A stretch of 43,318 nucleotides of DNA, taken from NCBI GenBank assembly GCA_012719445.1, contig JAAYAH010000025.1, positions 1 to 43,318 on the forward strand. Direction: 5' to 3'. The first letter of the stretch is position 1. Each line of letters starts with the position of its first letter. Shown here piece after piece: positions 30,291 to 38,201 of the stretch. Position numbers and translations under genes: made by a program. The notes under the pieces were generated by a model. It saw only the letters and a list, made by a program, of their open reading frames with translations. It was not told where the DNA came from and ran no database searches. This stretch comes from Actinomycetales bacterium (lineage in GTDB: Bacteria > Actinomycetota > Actinomycetes > Actinomycetales > Kineosporiaceae).

Positions 30291-32912
30291 ATGAGCAGGA
30301 CCGCGCCCCTGGAGTGGTTCGCCGGGAGACTGCGGGAGTGCCGCCGCCGGGCGGGAAGCCCGTCGCTGCGGGCCCTGGAGGAGCTGACGCAGCAGCTCGG
30401 CCGCCGGTACGGACGCACCTCGATCAGCGACGTGCTCGCCGCCAAGAGCCGGCCCGAGTGGGAGTTCGTCGAGTCCTTCGTCCGCGCCTGCGCCCTGTTC
30501 GCCGACGCGTCGCCGACCGACCTCCAGCGCCTGGACCTGGACCGGTGGCGGCAGGCACACCGGCGGCTGCTCGGCGAGCTCGCGTACTGGCGAGCCGGCC
30601 GGCGGATGGCGAGCCACGCGGCGGCGGAACTGCGATCGACGCTGCCCGCGGACGTGACCCCCTTCGTCGGGCGCGCCGAGCAGCTCCGGACGATCACCCG
30701 GGCGATCACCGGGCAGGCGACGTCCGGCGGTGGGGCGGTGAGCATCCACGCCATCGACGGGATGCCCGGCGTCGGCAAGACGGCGCTGGCCGTCCACGTC
30801 GCCCACCGGGTGCGGAACCAGTTCCCCGACGGCCAGTGGTTCGTCGACCTGCATGCCCACACCCCCGGCCTGGACCCGGTCCGCCCCGCCGACGCGCTGA
30901 CCACCCTCCTGCTCGGTGACGGCGCTGACCCCGGGGCCCTGCCGGCCGACCTCGACGCCCGGGTGGCGATGTGGCGGGATCGGACGGCCGACAAACGCGC
31001 CCTGCTGATCCTGGACAACGCCGTGAGCAGCGCCCAGGTGGAACCGCTGCTCCCCGCCGGTCCGGGATGGCTCGTGCTGGTGACGAGCAGGCGCCATCTC
31101 GGCGACCTCCCCGCAGGGACTGTCCCGGTCCCGCTCGACGTGCTGCCACCCGACCAGGCGGAACGGATGTTCACCACGCAGGCGCCGGGGGCAGCGGGTG
31201 ACCCCGCGGCGGTGGCGGAGCTGGTGGCGCTGTGCGGGTACCTCCCCCTTGCCGTCTCGCTGTTGGCCCGCCTGTCCGCGACGCACCCCACCTGGACCCT
31301 CGGTGACCTGATCGCGGAGACCCGGGCCCGGCTGCTCACGGCGACGGCGGAGAGCAGCAGCGTCGCCGCCGCGTTCGACCTGTCGTACCGCGCGCTGTCC
31401 CCCGGGCGACAGCGCGCGTTCCGGCACCTCGCCCTCCACCCCGGCACCGAGTTCGACCCTCCCGCCGCGGCCGCGTTGCTCGGCGTGCCCCTCGTCGAGG
31501 CGACCGGGCACCTCGACGCCCTGCACGGCGATCACCTGCTCGTCGAGCGCGGCTACCGGCGCTACTCCCTGCACGACCTCCTCCGCAGCTACGCCGGCGA
31601 CCTCGTGGCCACCGAGGTGGCGGCGGACACCGAGCGGGCGGTGGACCGCCTGTTCGACCACTACCAGCACGCCGCCGCCCTGGCCAGCGCCCACATGGCC
31701 CGGCAGGCCCGTCCCGCCTGCTCGGTGTGCCCGGCGCCGGCTCCGGTCGCCCCGTGGGACGCGGTTCCGGAGCCGGTCGGGGTCGAGGCCGGTCCGGTCA
31801 CCGGAGGCCCCGCCGATGCCGGTGTCGACGTCGCCGGAGCCCTCACCTGGGCACGCACCGAGCGGCACAACCTCCTCGCCTGCCTCGCCCGTGCGGCGGA
31901 CCCGCGCCGGGTGGTCGCCCTGACCGCCGGGCTCGCCGAGCTGCTGCGCCGGGACGGACCGTGGGCGGACGCCGTCGCCCTGCACACCGCGGCGGCCACC
32001 GCCGCCAGGGCTCTCGGCGACGACCTGGCGAGGGCCAACGCACTGACGGACCTCGGGACCGTGCAGCGCATGAAGGGGGACTACCCGGAGGCCGCGCGCG
32101 CCCTCGACGAGGCGCTGGACCTCTACCGCACCGCGGGTGACCGGCTCGGCCGGGCGAACGCCCTCACCTACCTCGCCGACGTCCACCGGATGACCGGTGA
32201 CCACGCGCGGGCGATCCCGCTCCTGGACGAGGCGTTGGCCGACTTCCGCGCCGCCGGCGACCGGCTGGGGCAGGCCGATGCCCTCACCTACCTCGGCATC
32301 GTCCGGCACTACACCGGGGAGTACCCGCATGCCGAGGAGGCCCTCGACCGGGCGCTGGACCTCTACCGGGACCTCGGCGACCGCCGGGGGCAGGCCAACG
32401 CCCTGGCCTTCCTCGGCAAGGTGCGGACGAGGCGAGGGGACGGCACCGGAGCCCTCGACGCCTGCCTGGAGGCGCTGGACCTCTACCGCTCCCTGGACAG
32501 CAGGCTCGGCCAGGCCAACATGCTCTGCGACCTCAGCGTCCTCCGGCGGACGACCGGTGACCTCGCGGGGGCCGTCCAGGCGTCCACAACGGCACTGGAC
32601 CTGTACGTCGGCCTCGCCGTCCGCGGGGGCGAGACGGAGGCCCACAACGAGCTCGGGGTGGTGCACCGGCTCGGTGGTGACCTCTCCCGGGCTCGCGCCC
32701 ACCACCACCGCGCCCTGCTCCTGGCCCGGGAGGCCGGCCGGCCGTGGGACGAGGCCACCGCCCTCGCCGGGCTCGGCCGGTGCGCCCTCGCCTCCGGGGA
32801 CACCCAGGACGCCGCCACCCGGCTGGGCCAGGCCCTGGACCTCTTCCGGCGCATCGGCGCGGCTGATGCCGCGGGCGTCGAGGCGGAGCTCGCCGGCCTG
32901 GTCTCCGACTGA
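30291..32912 (+). CDS. NB-ARC ATPase with N-terminal HTH-like region and C-terminal TPRs
   Basis: STAND-type regulator of 873 residues. An N-terminal helix-turn-helix-like region (residues 5-70, LRECRRRAGSPSLRALEELT ... RTSISDVLAAKSRPEWEFV) resembles Xre-like domains. The NB-ARC ATPase follows: P-loop IDGMPGVGKTALAVHVAHR (about 155), Walker B RALLILDNA, RNBS-like LVLVTSRR and GLPL-like LCGYLPLAVSLLA. A Cys-containing spacer (ACSVCPAP) comes before at least seven TPR-like repeats of about 40 residues (for example ALTYLADVHRMTGDHARAIP). AfsR/SARP-related proteins of this type control secondary metabolism or stress genes, but no SARP domain is present. ATG at 30291 is chosen; GTG at 30216 lies inside the palindromic control region. 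Confidence 0.85.
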   Translation: MSRTAPLEWFAGRLRECRRRAGSPSLRALEELTQQLGRRYGRTSISDVLAAKSRPEWEFVESFVRACALFADASPTDLQRLDLDRWRQAHRRLLGELAYWRAGRRMASHAAAELRSTLPADVTPFVGRAEQLRTITRAITGQATSGGGAVSIHAIDGMPGVGKTALAVHVAHRVRNQFPDGQWFVDLHAHTPGLDPVRPADALTTLLLGDGADPGALPADLDARVAMWRDRTADKRALLILDNAVSSAQVEPLLPAGPGWLVLVTSRRHLGDLPAGTVPVPLDVLPPDQAERMFTTQAPGAAGDPAAVAELVALCGYLPLAVSLLARLSATHPTWTLGDLIAETRARLLTATAESSSVAAAFDLSYRALSPGRQRAFRHLALHPGTEFDPPAAAALLGVPLVEATGHLDALHGDHLLVERGYRRYSLHDLLRSYAGDLVATEVAADTERAVDRLFDHYQHAAALASAHMARQARPACSVCPAPAPVAPWDAVPEPVGVEAGPVTGGPADAGVDVAGALTWARTERHNLLACLARAADPRRVVALTAGLAELLRRDGPWADAVALHTAAATAARALGDDLARANALTDLGTVQRMKGDYPEAARALDEALDLYRTAGDRLGRANALTYLADVHRMTGDHARAIPLLDEALADFRAAGDRLGQADALTYLGIVRHYTGEYPHAEEALDRALDLYRDLGDRRGQANALAFLGKVRTRRGDGTGALDACLEALDLYRSLDSRLGQANMLCDLSVLRRTTGDLAGAVQASTTALDLYVGLAVRGGETEAHNELGVVHRLGGDLSRARAHHHRALLLAREAGRPWDEATALAGLGRCALASGDTQDAATRLGQALDLFRRIGAADAAGVEAELAGLVSD

Positions 32913-32930
32913 TCCCCCCGGCCACCCGGG

Positions 32931-33449
32931 TCACGCAGGCGGCTGCTCCGGGACCTCGACGCTCCGCGCTCCGGTGGAGACGTCGCGGAGCAGGCGCCGC
33001 AGCGGCACGCCGAGCCCGTAGGTGGAGATCCGGCGCTTCGGGGTGACCCGGACGAAGCAGGTCCCCGGCGCGTTCTCGGCCCCGAACGACGTGATCCTCT
33101 TCAACCGCCCCGCCCGGCGGAGCTCGACGATGTGCGGGTCGTCCCAGGCCAGGACCGCGGCGGTGCCCTGGAACTGCACGGCCATCGGGGGTCCCATCGG
33201 GTACTTGCGCACCGGGATGCACACGGCGACGTCAGAGTTCTCCCTGACGTTGCGCACCTTGACCGTGTTCTCGCCGACCAGGAAGTACAGCGACAGGTCG
33301 ACGGCGGCGTACACCACGCCGACCGCGTGCGGCCGGTTCCTGGCGGACGACGTCGCCAGCACGCAGAAGGACTGCTTGGCGACGGCCCTCCGCGCGATCT
33401 CCAACTGGCGGGCAGGATCGAAGTCGGGACGATCGGGGGTCGCGGACAT
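32931..33449 (-). CDS. Pyridoxamine-5'-phosphate-oxidase-like (PPOX fold) protein
   Basis: Small protein of 172 residues with the split-barrel PPOX fold. Visible blocks are ARRAVAKQSFCVLATSSA, RPHAVGVVYAAVDLSLYFLV, VKVRNVRENSDVAVCIPVR and GTAAVLAWDD. The family binds FMN, F420 or heme and reduces or protects small molecules; the cofactor cannot be told here. The ATG at 33449 has GGAG five bases upstream. It converges on the NB-ARC gene (18-base gap) and diverges from the SDR at 33607. The 157-bp gap between the two starts should hold both promoters. Confidence 0.85.
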   Translation of the reverse strand: MSATPDRPDFDPARQLEIARRAVAKQSFCVLATSSARNRPHAVGVVYAAVDLSLYFLVGENTVKVRNVRENSDVAVCIPVRKYPMGPPMAVQFQGTAAVLAWDDPHIVELRRAGRLKRITSFGAENAPGTCFVRVTPKRRISTYGLGVPLRRLLRDVSTGARSVEVPEQPPA

Positions 33450-33606
33450 CACGTCTCCGTAGATTGGTGAGCGGCCCGGGAGGGCGGCGCCGGTCGGCGG
33501 GCGGTGCCCGGACGGACGCGCCCGCCGATCCCAGCCTCCCGCTCCGACACGGTCTCCGCCACCACCTTCCGAACACCCGCAGGGAGGCGTCGACGAGGAT
33601 CGGGCC

Positions 33607-34311
33607 ATGACCCGCCCCGTCCTCCTCGTCACCGGCGCCTCCTCCGGGATCGGCGCAGCCACCGCCAGGGCAGCGGCCGACCGCGGCTGGCGGCTGGTCC
33701 TCGTCGCCCGCACCGGCCCTGCCCTCGAAGCCCTCGCCGCCGAGCTCGGCGGCCGTGACGTCGCCGTCAGCGCACCCTGCGACGTCGGTGACTGGGACCA
33801 GGTGCGGGTCCTGCCCGAGGTGGCGGTGGCCGCGTTCGGGCGGCTGGACGCCGTGTTCGCCAACGCGGCCGCCGTCGTCGCCACCTCGTTCCGGCACGGC
33901 ACCGGCACCCCGGAGCAGTGGCGGGAGCTCGTGCTCACCAACGTCTACGGCACCGCGATCACCGTCAGGGCCACCCTGCCCGCGTTGATCGCCGCCCGCG
34001 GTCACCTGCTGCTCACCGGTTCCGTCGCCGGGCAGGTCACCGTCCCGGGACAGCTCTACTCCGTGACCAAGTGGGCCGTGACGGCGCTGGCCAGGTCCCT
34101 GCGGGCCGAGCTGGTCACGACCGGGGTGCGCACCACCCTGATCGCCCCTGGGCTCACCGACTCCGGAGTGGTGTCCCCGGATCGGGCCGCGGACCCCATG
34201 CTCCGCCCGGACGACGTCGCCCGGGCCGTCCTCTACGCCCTCGACCAGCCGCCGGAGGTGGACGTCAACGAGATCGTGATCCGCCCGACCGGCCAGGACC
34301 AGCACCGCTGA
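33607..34311 (+). CDS. Short-chain dehydrogenase/reductase (SDR)
   Basis: Classical SDR of 234 residues. The NAD(P)-binding motif is VTGASSGIGAAT (residues 8-19). NAA in VFANAAAVVA is the NNAG-like motif. Catalytic Ser lies in LLLTGSVAG (about 139), Tyr 151 and Lys 155 in YSVTKWA. VARTGPALEAL after the second strand, with an Arg, suits NADPH. The ATG at 33607 has GAGGA eight bases upstream. It is divergent from the PPOX gene; the two could share a redox pathway, but the substrate is unknown. Confidence 0.92.
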   Translation: MTRPVLLVTGASSGIGAATARAAADRGWRLVLVARTGPALEALAAELGGRDVAVSAPCDVGDWDQVRVLPEVAVAAFGRLDAVFANAAAVVATSFRHGTGTPEQWRELVLTNVYGTAITVRATLPALIAARGHLLLTGSVAGQVTVPGQLYSVTKWAVTALARSLRAELVTTGVRTTLIAPGLTDSGVVSPDRAADPMLRPDDVARAVLYALDQPPEVDVNEIVIRPTGQDQHR

Positions 34312-34448
34312 GCACGCGTCACCCGTCCCGCCTCCCGGACCCGGACTCCGACCAGGGGGTGAGCCGGGTCAGACCCTGCGACGACGCGGCGGGACCGCGA
34401 TCCGGTCGAGCGTGGGGTGAGAGACCGACGTCAGCGGAGGGAACCGAG

Positions 34449-35420
34449 ATGCGCACGCCCCACCGGACCGGGAGCCCGACGGACGCCGCGGCGCCCCCCT
34501 CGTCGCCGAGGCTGGTCCTCGGCTGGATCGCGGTGGTCGGCACGCTGCCGTACCTCGTCCTCAAGGTGATGTGGGTGCTCGGCAGCGACGTCGGGCTGAC
34601 GACGACGGGCGTCCGCGACGATCCGACGCTCGAGGTCGCGAACTGGGCGACCCTGGGCATGGAGGTCGTCGCCGTCGCGCTGGCCATGGCGCTGACCTAC
34701 CGCTGGGGGATGCGGCTGCCCGCCTGGCTGGTCGTCTTCCCGATCTGGGTCGCGACCGGCCTGCTCGCCCCGCGGTGCCTGTACGCGGTGGTGCTGGCGC
34801 CCGTGTCACTGGGGAGCGGGGAGGGCCACTCGTCGTCGGCGATGGACCAGCTCGAGGGCTGGGTCTACCCGGTGGTCTCGCTGTCCTTCGCCGTGCAGGG
34901 AGTCGCACTCGCCGTCGCCTTCACCCTCTACTGCCGCACCCGATGGGGGAGGCTGCTGGGCGACCGGGTCGAGGCGGTCCCGCAGGGGGCGACCGAGGGT
35001 CTCCAGGCCGTGCTGGCCGGGGGTGCCGCCGGCTTCGCCGCGGTGCTGTGCCTGCTGTCCGGGACCGCGGTGGTCGTCGCGGCGGACGGCGACCGGGCGA
35101 AGGTCGCCGCGGAGGCGGCGCTGTCGCTGGTGTGGATCCTCACCGCGATCGTCGGCACCTTCATGATCACCCGACGCTTCGGGGTGCGGACCCGGCTCTG
35201 GTACCCGGTGACGCTGGTGTGGTTCGGGAGCGGGGCGATGGTCTGGTGGGGGATCTTCTCCGTCCTCAACGCCCTGGCCGACACCGTGCTCGCGGACGCG
35301 TGGATGCCGGTGGCGCACGAGGTGGCACGGTTCGGCGGGGTCTGCGTCGGTCTCGTGCTGGCGCTCGTCGCCGCGGTGGCCGTCGTCGAGCGGGAGCGGC
35401 TGTCCACAGGGGCGCGGTGA
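34449..35420 (+). CDS. Polytopic membrane protein of unknown function
   Basis: Protein of 323 residues with about eight hydrophobic helices, for example LVLGWIAVVGTLPYLVLKVMW, LPAWLVVFPIWVATGLLA, VYPVVSLSFAVQGVALAVAF, LVWILTAIVGTFMI and VCVGLVLALVAAVAVV. I do not recognise the family. A charged loop contains SGEGHSSSAMDQLEGW. The ATG at 34449 has GGAGGG eight bases upstream, which decides the start. It follows the SDR after 137 bases and precedes the adenylate-forming gene by 100 bases, so it is probably its own transcription unit. Confidence 0.8.
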   Translation: MRTPHRTGSPTDAAAPPSSPRLVLGWIAVVGTLPYLVLKVMWVLGSDVGLTTTGVRDDPTLEVANWATLGMEVVAVALAMALTYRWGMRLPAWLVVFPIWVATGLLAPRCLYAVVLAPVSLGSGEGHSSSAMDQLEGWVYPVVSLSFAVQGVALAVAFTLYCRTRWGRLLGDRVEAVPQGATEGLQAVLAGGAAGFAAVLCLLSGTAVVVAADGDRAKVAAEAALSLVWILTAIVGTFMITRRFGVRTRLWYPVTLVWFGSGAMVWWGIFSVLNALADTVLADAWMPVAHEVARFGGVCVGLVLALVAAVAVVERERLSTGAR

Positions 35421-35520
35421 CGAGGCGGGACGCTCCCCCCCGTCGATCGCTCGCAGCACCGTTGCTCCCATTTACCCCATTACGGGGACCGGGGGCCCGG
35501 CCCGGTGCCACACTCGGCCC

Positions 35521-36759
35521 GTGCTCGATCCGGTGGAGAGGGACGCCGTGTTCCGCCACGCCCTCGATCACTTCCCCGCGCTCGGCGAGGATACGGCCGA
35601 GGGGCTCGACGACCTGCCCTTCCTGGACCACCGGCGGGCCAGGGCCTGGTACCGGCCACCGGCCGACGGGTCGCGGTGCTTCTCCTCGACCGGGACCTCC
35701 GGACACCCCAAGCGGCTGGCCTGGGCACCCGAGGAGGACGCCTGGTACGTCGGTGAGAAGCAGGCCCTGTTCGGCCCGTGGCTGGCCGGGCTGTCCCGGG
35801 CGTTCGTCTCGCTGGCCGTCGGGCACAACGCCGGCTCGGCCCGACAGGTGCTGGAGGGCCTGGGGCTGGAGGTGCACGACGCCGGGCTGTCCCCGCTGGA
35901 CGAGCAGTGTTCGGCAATCGCAGCCCGGGAACCGGAGGTGCTGTACTGCTCGCCGTCCATCCTGGCCCGGCTGGTCGACCGGCTACGCGACCGGTCGGGC
36001 GCCCCGCGGGAAGGCGGCCGACCGGGCTCGATCCGGCGGGTGATCACCAACGGCGAGGTCCTGTTCCCGTCCGTCCGGGCCAGGGCACAGGAGTTCTTCG
36101 GGATCGGCGCGGCCCACCTGATGGACACCTACGGCTCGACCGAGATCGGGACCATCGCCACCACCTGCCCCGCCTGCGGCGCCTACCACTTCCTCGACGG
36201 GCTGTACCCGGAGCCGGTCCCACCGGAGGTCGCCCTCCCCTCGGCGCCGGCGGACGGGCCCGACGCGGTGGTCCTCGCGGTCAGCTCGGTCAAGCGCACC
36301 AGCTTCCCGGTCGTCCGCCTCGTCACCTACGACGTGGTGCAGGGCCTGCGCCGCCAGGTGTGCGGTGGGGTGAGCCGCTTCACCATGGACCGGGTCCTCG
36401 GGCGCTGCGACGACCTGCTCAACTACGGCGAGCTGTTCTCGTCCTTCGAGCTGGCTGACCTGATCCGGCGCCGGTTCCCGGTGGCCCGCTGGTACGCCTT
36501 CAACCCCCGCAACGACCTCGCGCTCGTGATCGAGGGGGTCGAGCCGCCGGACTTCCGCGACCTGCTGCGGGACAGGTTCCCCCTGCACAGCCGGCTGAGC
36601 GACCTCGGCCTCGTCGACGAACCCCGGATCCGGTTCGTTCGGGACTTCGACGCGTTCGCGGCCAGGGCCGGGCTCGCGGCCACCGTCGAGGGGAAGGAGC
36701 CACGCCACGTCCTGACGGTGACTCCCGACCCGTCGTGGTTCGACGAGGAGGTCCCGTGA
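35521..36759 (+). CDS. PaaK/LuxE-like adenylate-forming acyl-activating enzyme
   Basis: ANL-superfamily enzyme of 412 residues, about the length of PaaK and coenzyme F390 synthetase proteins. These adenylate a carboxylic acid and pass it to CoA or another acceptor. The AMP/ATP loop is CFSSTGTSGHPKRL (about residues 52-65). The A5 motif is LMDTYGSTEIGTI, and a CPACGAYHFLDGLYPE segment resembles the Cys/His region of PaaK relatives. A GRCDDLLNYGELF block near 300 precedes the small C-terminal domain. The GTG start has no clear ribosome site, so the mRNA may be leaderless. It is the first gene of a four- or five-gene coupled set; its stop overlaps the next start as GTGA. The acid it activates is unknown. 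Confidence 0.85.
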   Translation: MLDPVERDAVFRHALDHFPALGEDTAEGLDDLPFLDHRRARAWYRPPADGSRCFSSTGTSGHPKRLAWAPEEDAWYVGEKQALFGPWLAGLSRAFVSLAVGHNAGSARQVLEGLGLEVHDAGLSPLDEQCSAIAAREPEVLYCSPSILARLVDRLRDRSGAPREGGRPGSIRRVITNGEVLFPSVRARAQEFFGIGAAHLMDTYGSTEIGTIATTCPACGAYHFLDGLYPEPVPPEVALPSAPADGPDAVVLAVSSVKRTSFPVVRLVTYDVVQGLRRQVCGGVSRFTMDRVLGRCDDLLNYGELFSSFELADLIRRRFPVARWYAFNPRNDLALVIEGVEPPDFRDLLRDRFPLHSRLSDLGLVDEPRIRFVRDFDAFAARAGLAATVEGKEPRHVLTVTPDPSWFDEEVP

Positions 36760-38201
36760 ACCGCGACCGACCGCGCATCGCGCGACTCCCGGCCGGTGAG
36801 CTCCACGCCGTCGGCGCCACCGGCCTGGAGACCGCCTCGATGGTCCGCTACCTGGTCGAGGGCGGGCGGGAGGACATCGTCCTGCACGACCTGAGCGCCG
36901 ATGTCGAGGCAGCCTTCCACGCAGCGCACCGCCTCCAGCCGGCCGACCACCGGGACCGCTCGTGGGCGGCCCTCACCCGCTGCCGTGACCTGCGCACCGG
37001 CGCGGAACACCTGGCCGGGGTCGGGTCGGCCGCGGCGATCCTGGTCCCGGTGTCCTGGTTCCTCCATCCGGCGAACGACCGGCTCCGCGCGATGCGGGAC
37101 CGCTTCGTCACCTACCCCGACGCCTGCTTCGACCTGTGGCCCGGCCCGGTGGCCGGGATCTCCGGCTCCGTCGGGAAGACGACGACCGCCCGCTTCACCG
37201 CCGCGCTGGCCGGCAGCGTCTTCTGCGGGAACGACCGGGAGGCGTTCTCCGACCTCGGCGCGCTGGCCCGGCAGCCGGCGGAGCGGCTGATGGCCTTCGA
37301 GGCGTCGAACCGCCACCTGTGGAACGGCTGGGACCGGGTCCTCGACGTCGGCGTGCTGACCGGGATCGCCCTGAACCACGAGCCCGATCACGGGTCCTTC
37401 GCCGCGTACCGGGAGGCCAAGTACTCCCTGGCCGACCGGTGCCACAGCTTCGTCCTGCACGCGGGCATCGCCCGCGCCTACCCCGACGCCGCCGGTGCCG
37501 CCGCGAGGGGGGCCTCCTACGGCAGCGGTGGTGACTGGCACCTCGCCGGCGACACCGGGCACGGCCCGGGCGGACGCACCTTCGCCCTCCCCGGAGCCGC
37601 GGATCTGCCGGGCCCCGACCGGGACGACGCCCTGGCCGCCGCCGTCGCCGCCCTGCTGTGCGGCGTCCCCGCTGCCGAGATCGAGGCCAGGTCGCGGGCC
37701 CTGGCGGACGCGGCGCCCCGGTACCGGCGGACGGCCCGCCGGCTGGCCGGCCGCCTCGTCGTCAACGACTCCGCCTCCTGCATGCCGGCGTCGACGGCGG
37801 CACTGGTGGGCGCCATGGCCGAGCGCTTCGTCCTCATCTGCGGCGGCGACCGCCAGCGGTACCGCCCCGGCGAGTTCGACGCGCTGGCGGCGGCGGTGGC
37901 GGCCAGTCCGCACGCCGCCCTGGTCTGCACCACCGGACCCATGGCCGGTCACCTCGAACGGGCCCTGTGCGCCGCGGGATTCGACGCCCTGGCCCGGTGC
38001 ACGGGCATCCCGGACGCCGTCGACCGGGCCCTCGGCGTCGCGGAGGCCGCAGTGGTGTTCTCGCCGGGCTGCGGCACCGGCTCGCTGTTCCTCGACAAGT
38101 ACGAACGGGGGGAGTCGTTCGATGATGCGGTCTCGGCCAGGACCTCCGGTGTCCCGGAGGCCGACGGCGCGGTGGTACCCGACGGTGAAGCGGCTCCTTG
38201 A
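36756..38201 (+). CDS. MurD-like Mur-family amide ligase
   Basis: Protein of 481 residues with Mur-ligase architecture. These enzymes make an amide bond between a carboxylate (through an acyl phosphate) and an amino compound. The central ATPase has GISGSVGKTTTARF (about 134-147). AAYREAKYSLADR carries a Lys in the position of the carbamylated Lys of Mur enzymes. The C-terminal domain has VVNDSASCMPASTAAL, LICGGDRQRY and FSPGCGTGSLFLDKYERGESF, all echoing MurD. The N-terminal UDP-MurNAc-binding part is diverged, so it is not the cell-wall MurD. Its place before an SbnA/SbnB pair makes 2,3-diaminopropionate a plausible amine. The GTG start at 36756 overlaps the previous stop. Confidence 0.82.
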   Translation: MNRDRPRIARLPAGELHAVGATGLETASMVRYLVEGGREDIVLHDLSADVEAAFHAAHRLQPADHRDRSWAALTRCRDLRTGAEHLAGVGSAAAILVPVSWFLHPANDRLRAMRDRFVTYPDACFDLWPGPVAGISGSVGKTTTARFTAALAGSVFCGNDREAFSDLGALARQPAERLMAFEASNRHLWNGWDRVLDVGVLTGIALNHEPDHGSFAAYREAKYSLADRCHSFVLHAGIARAYPDAAGAAARGASYGSGGDWHLAGDTGHGPGGRTFALPGAADLPGPDRDDALAAAVAALLCGVPAAEIEARSRALADAAPRYRRTARRLAGRLVVNDSASCMPASTAALVGAMAERFVLICGGDRQRYRPGEFDALAAAVAASPHAALVCTTGPMAGHLERALCAAGFDALARCTGIPDAVDRALGVAEAAVVFSPGCGTGSLFLDKYERGESFDDAVSARTSGVPEADGAVVPDGEAAP

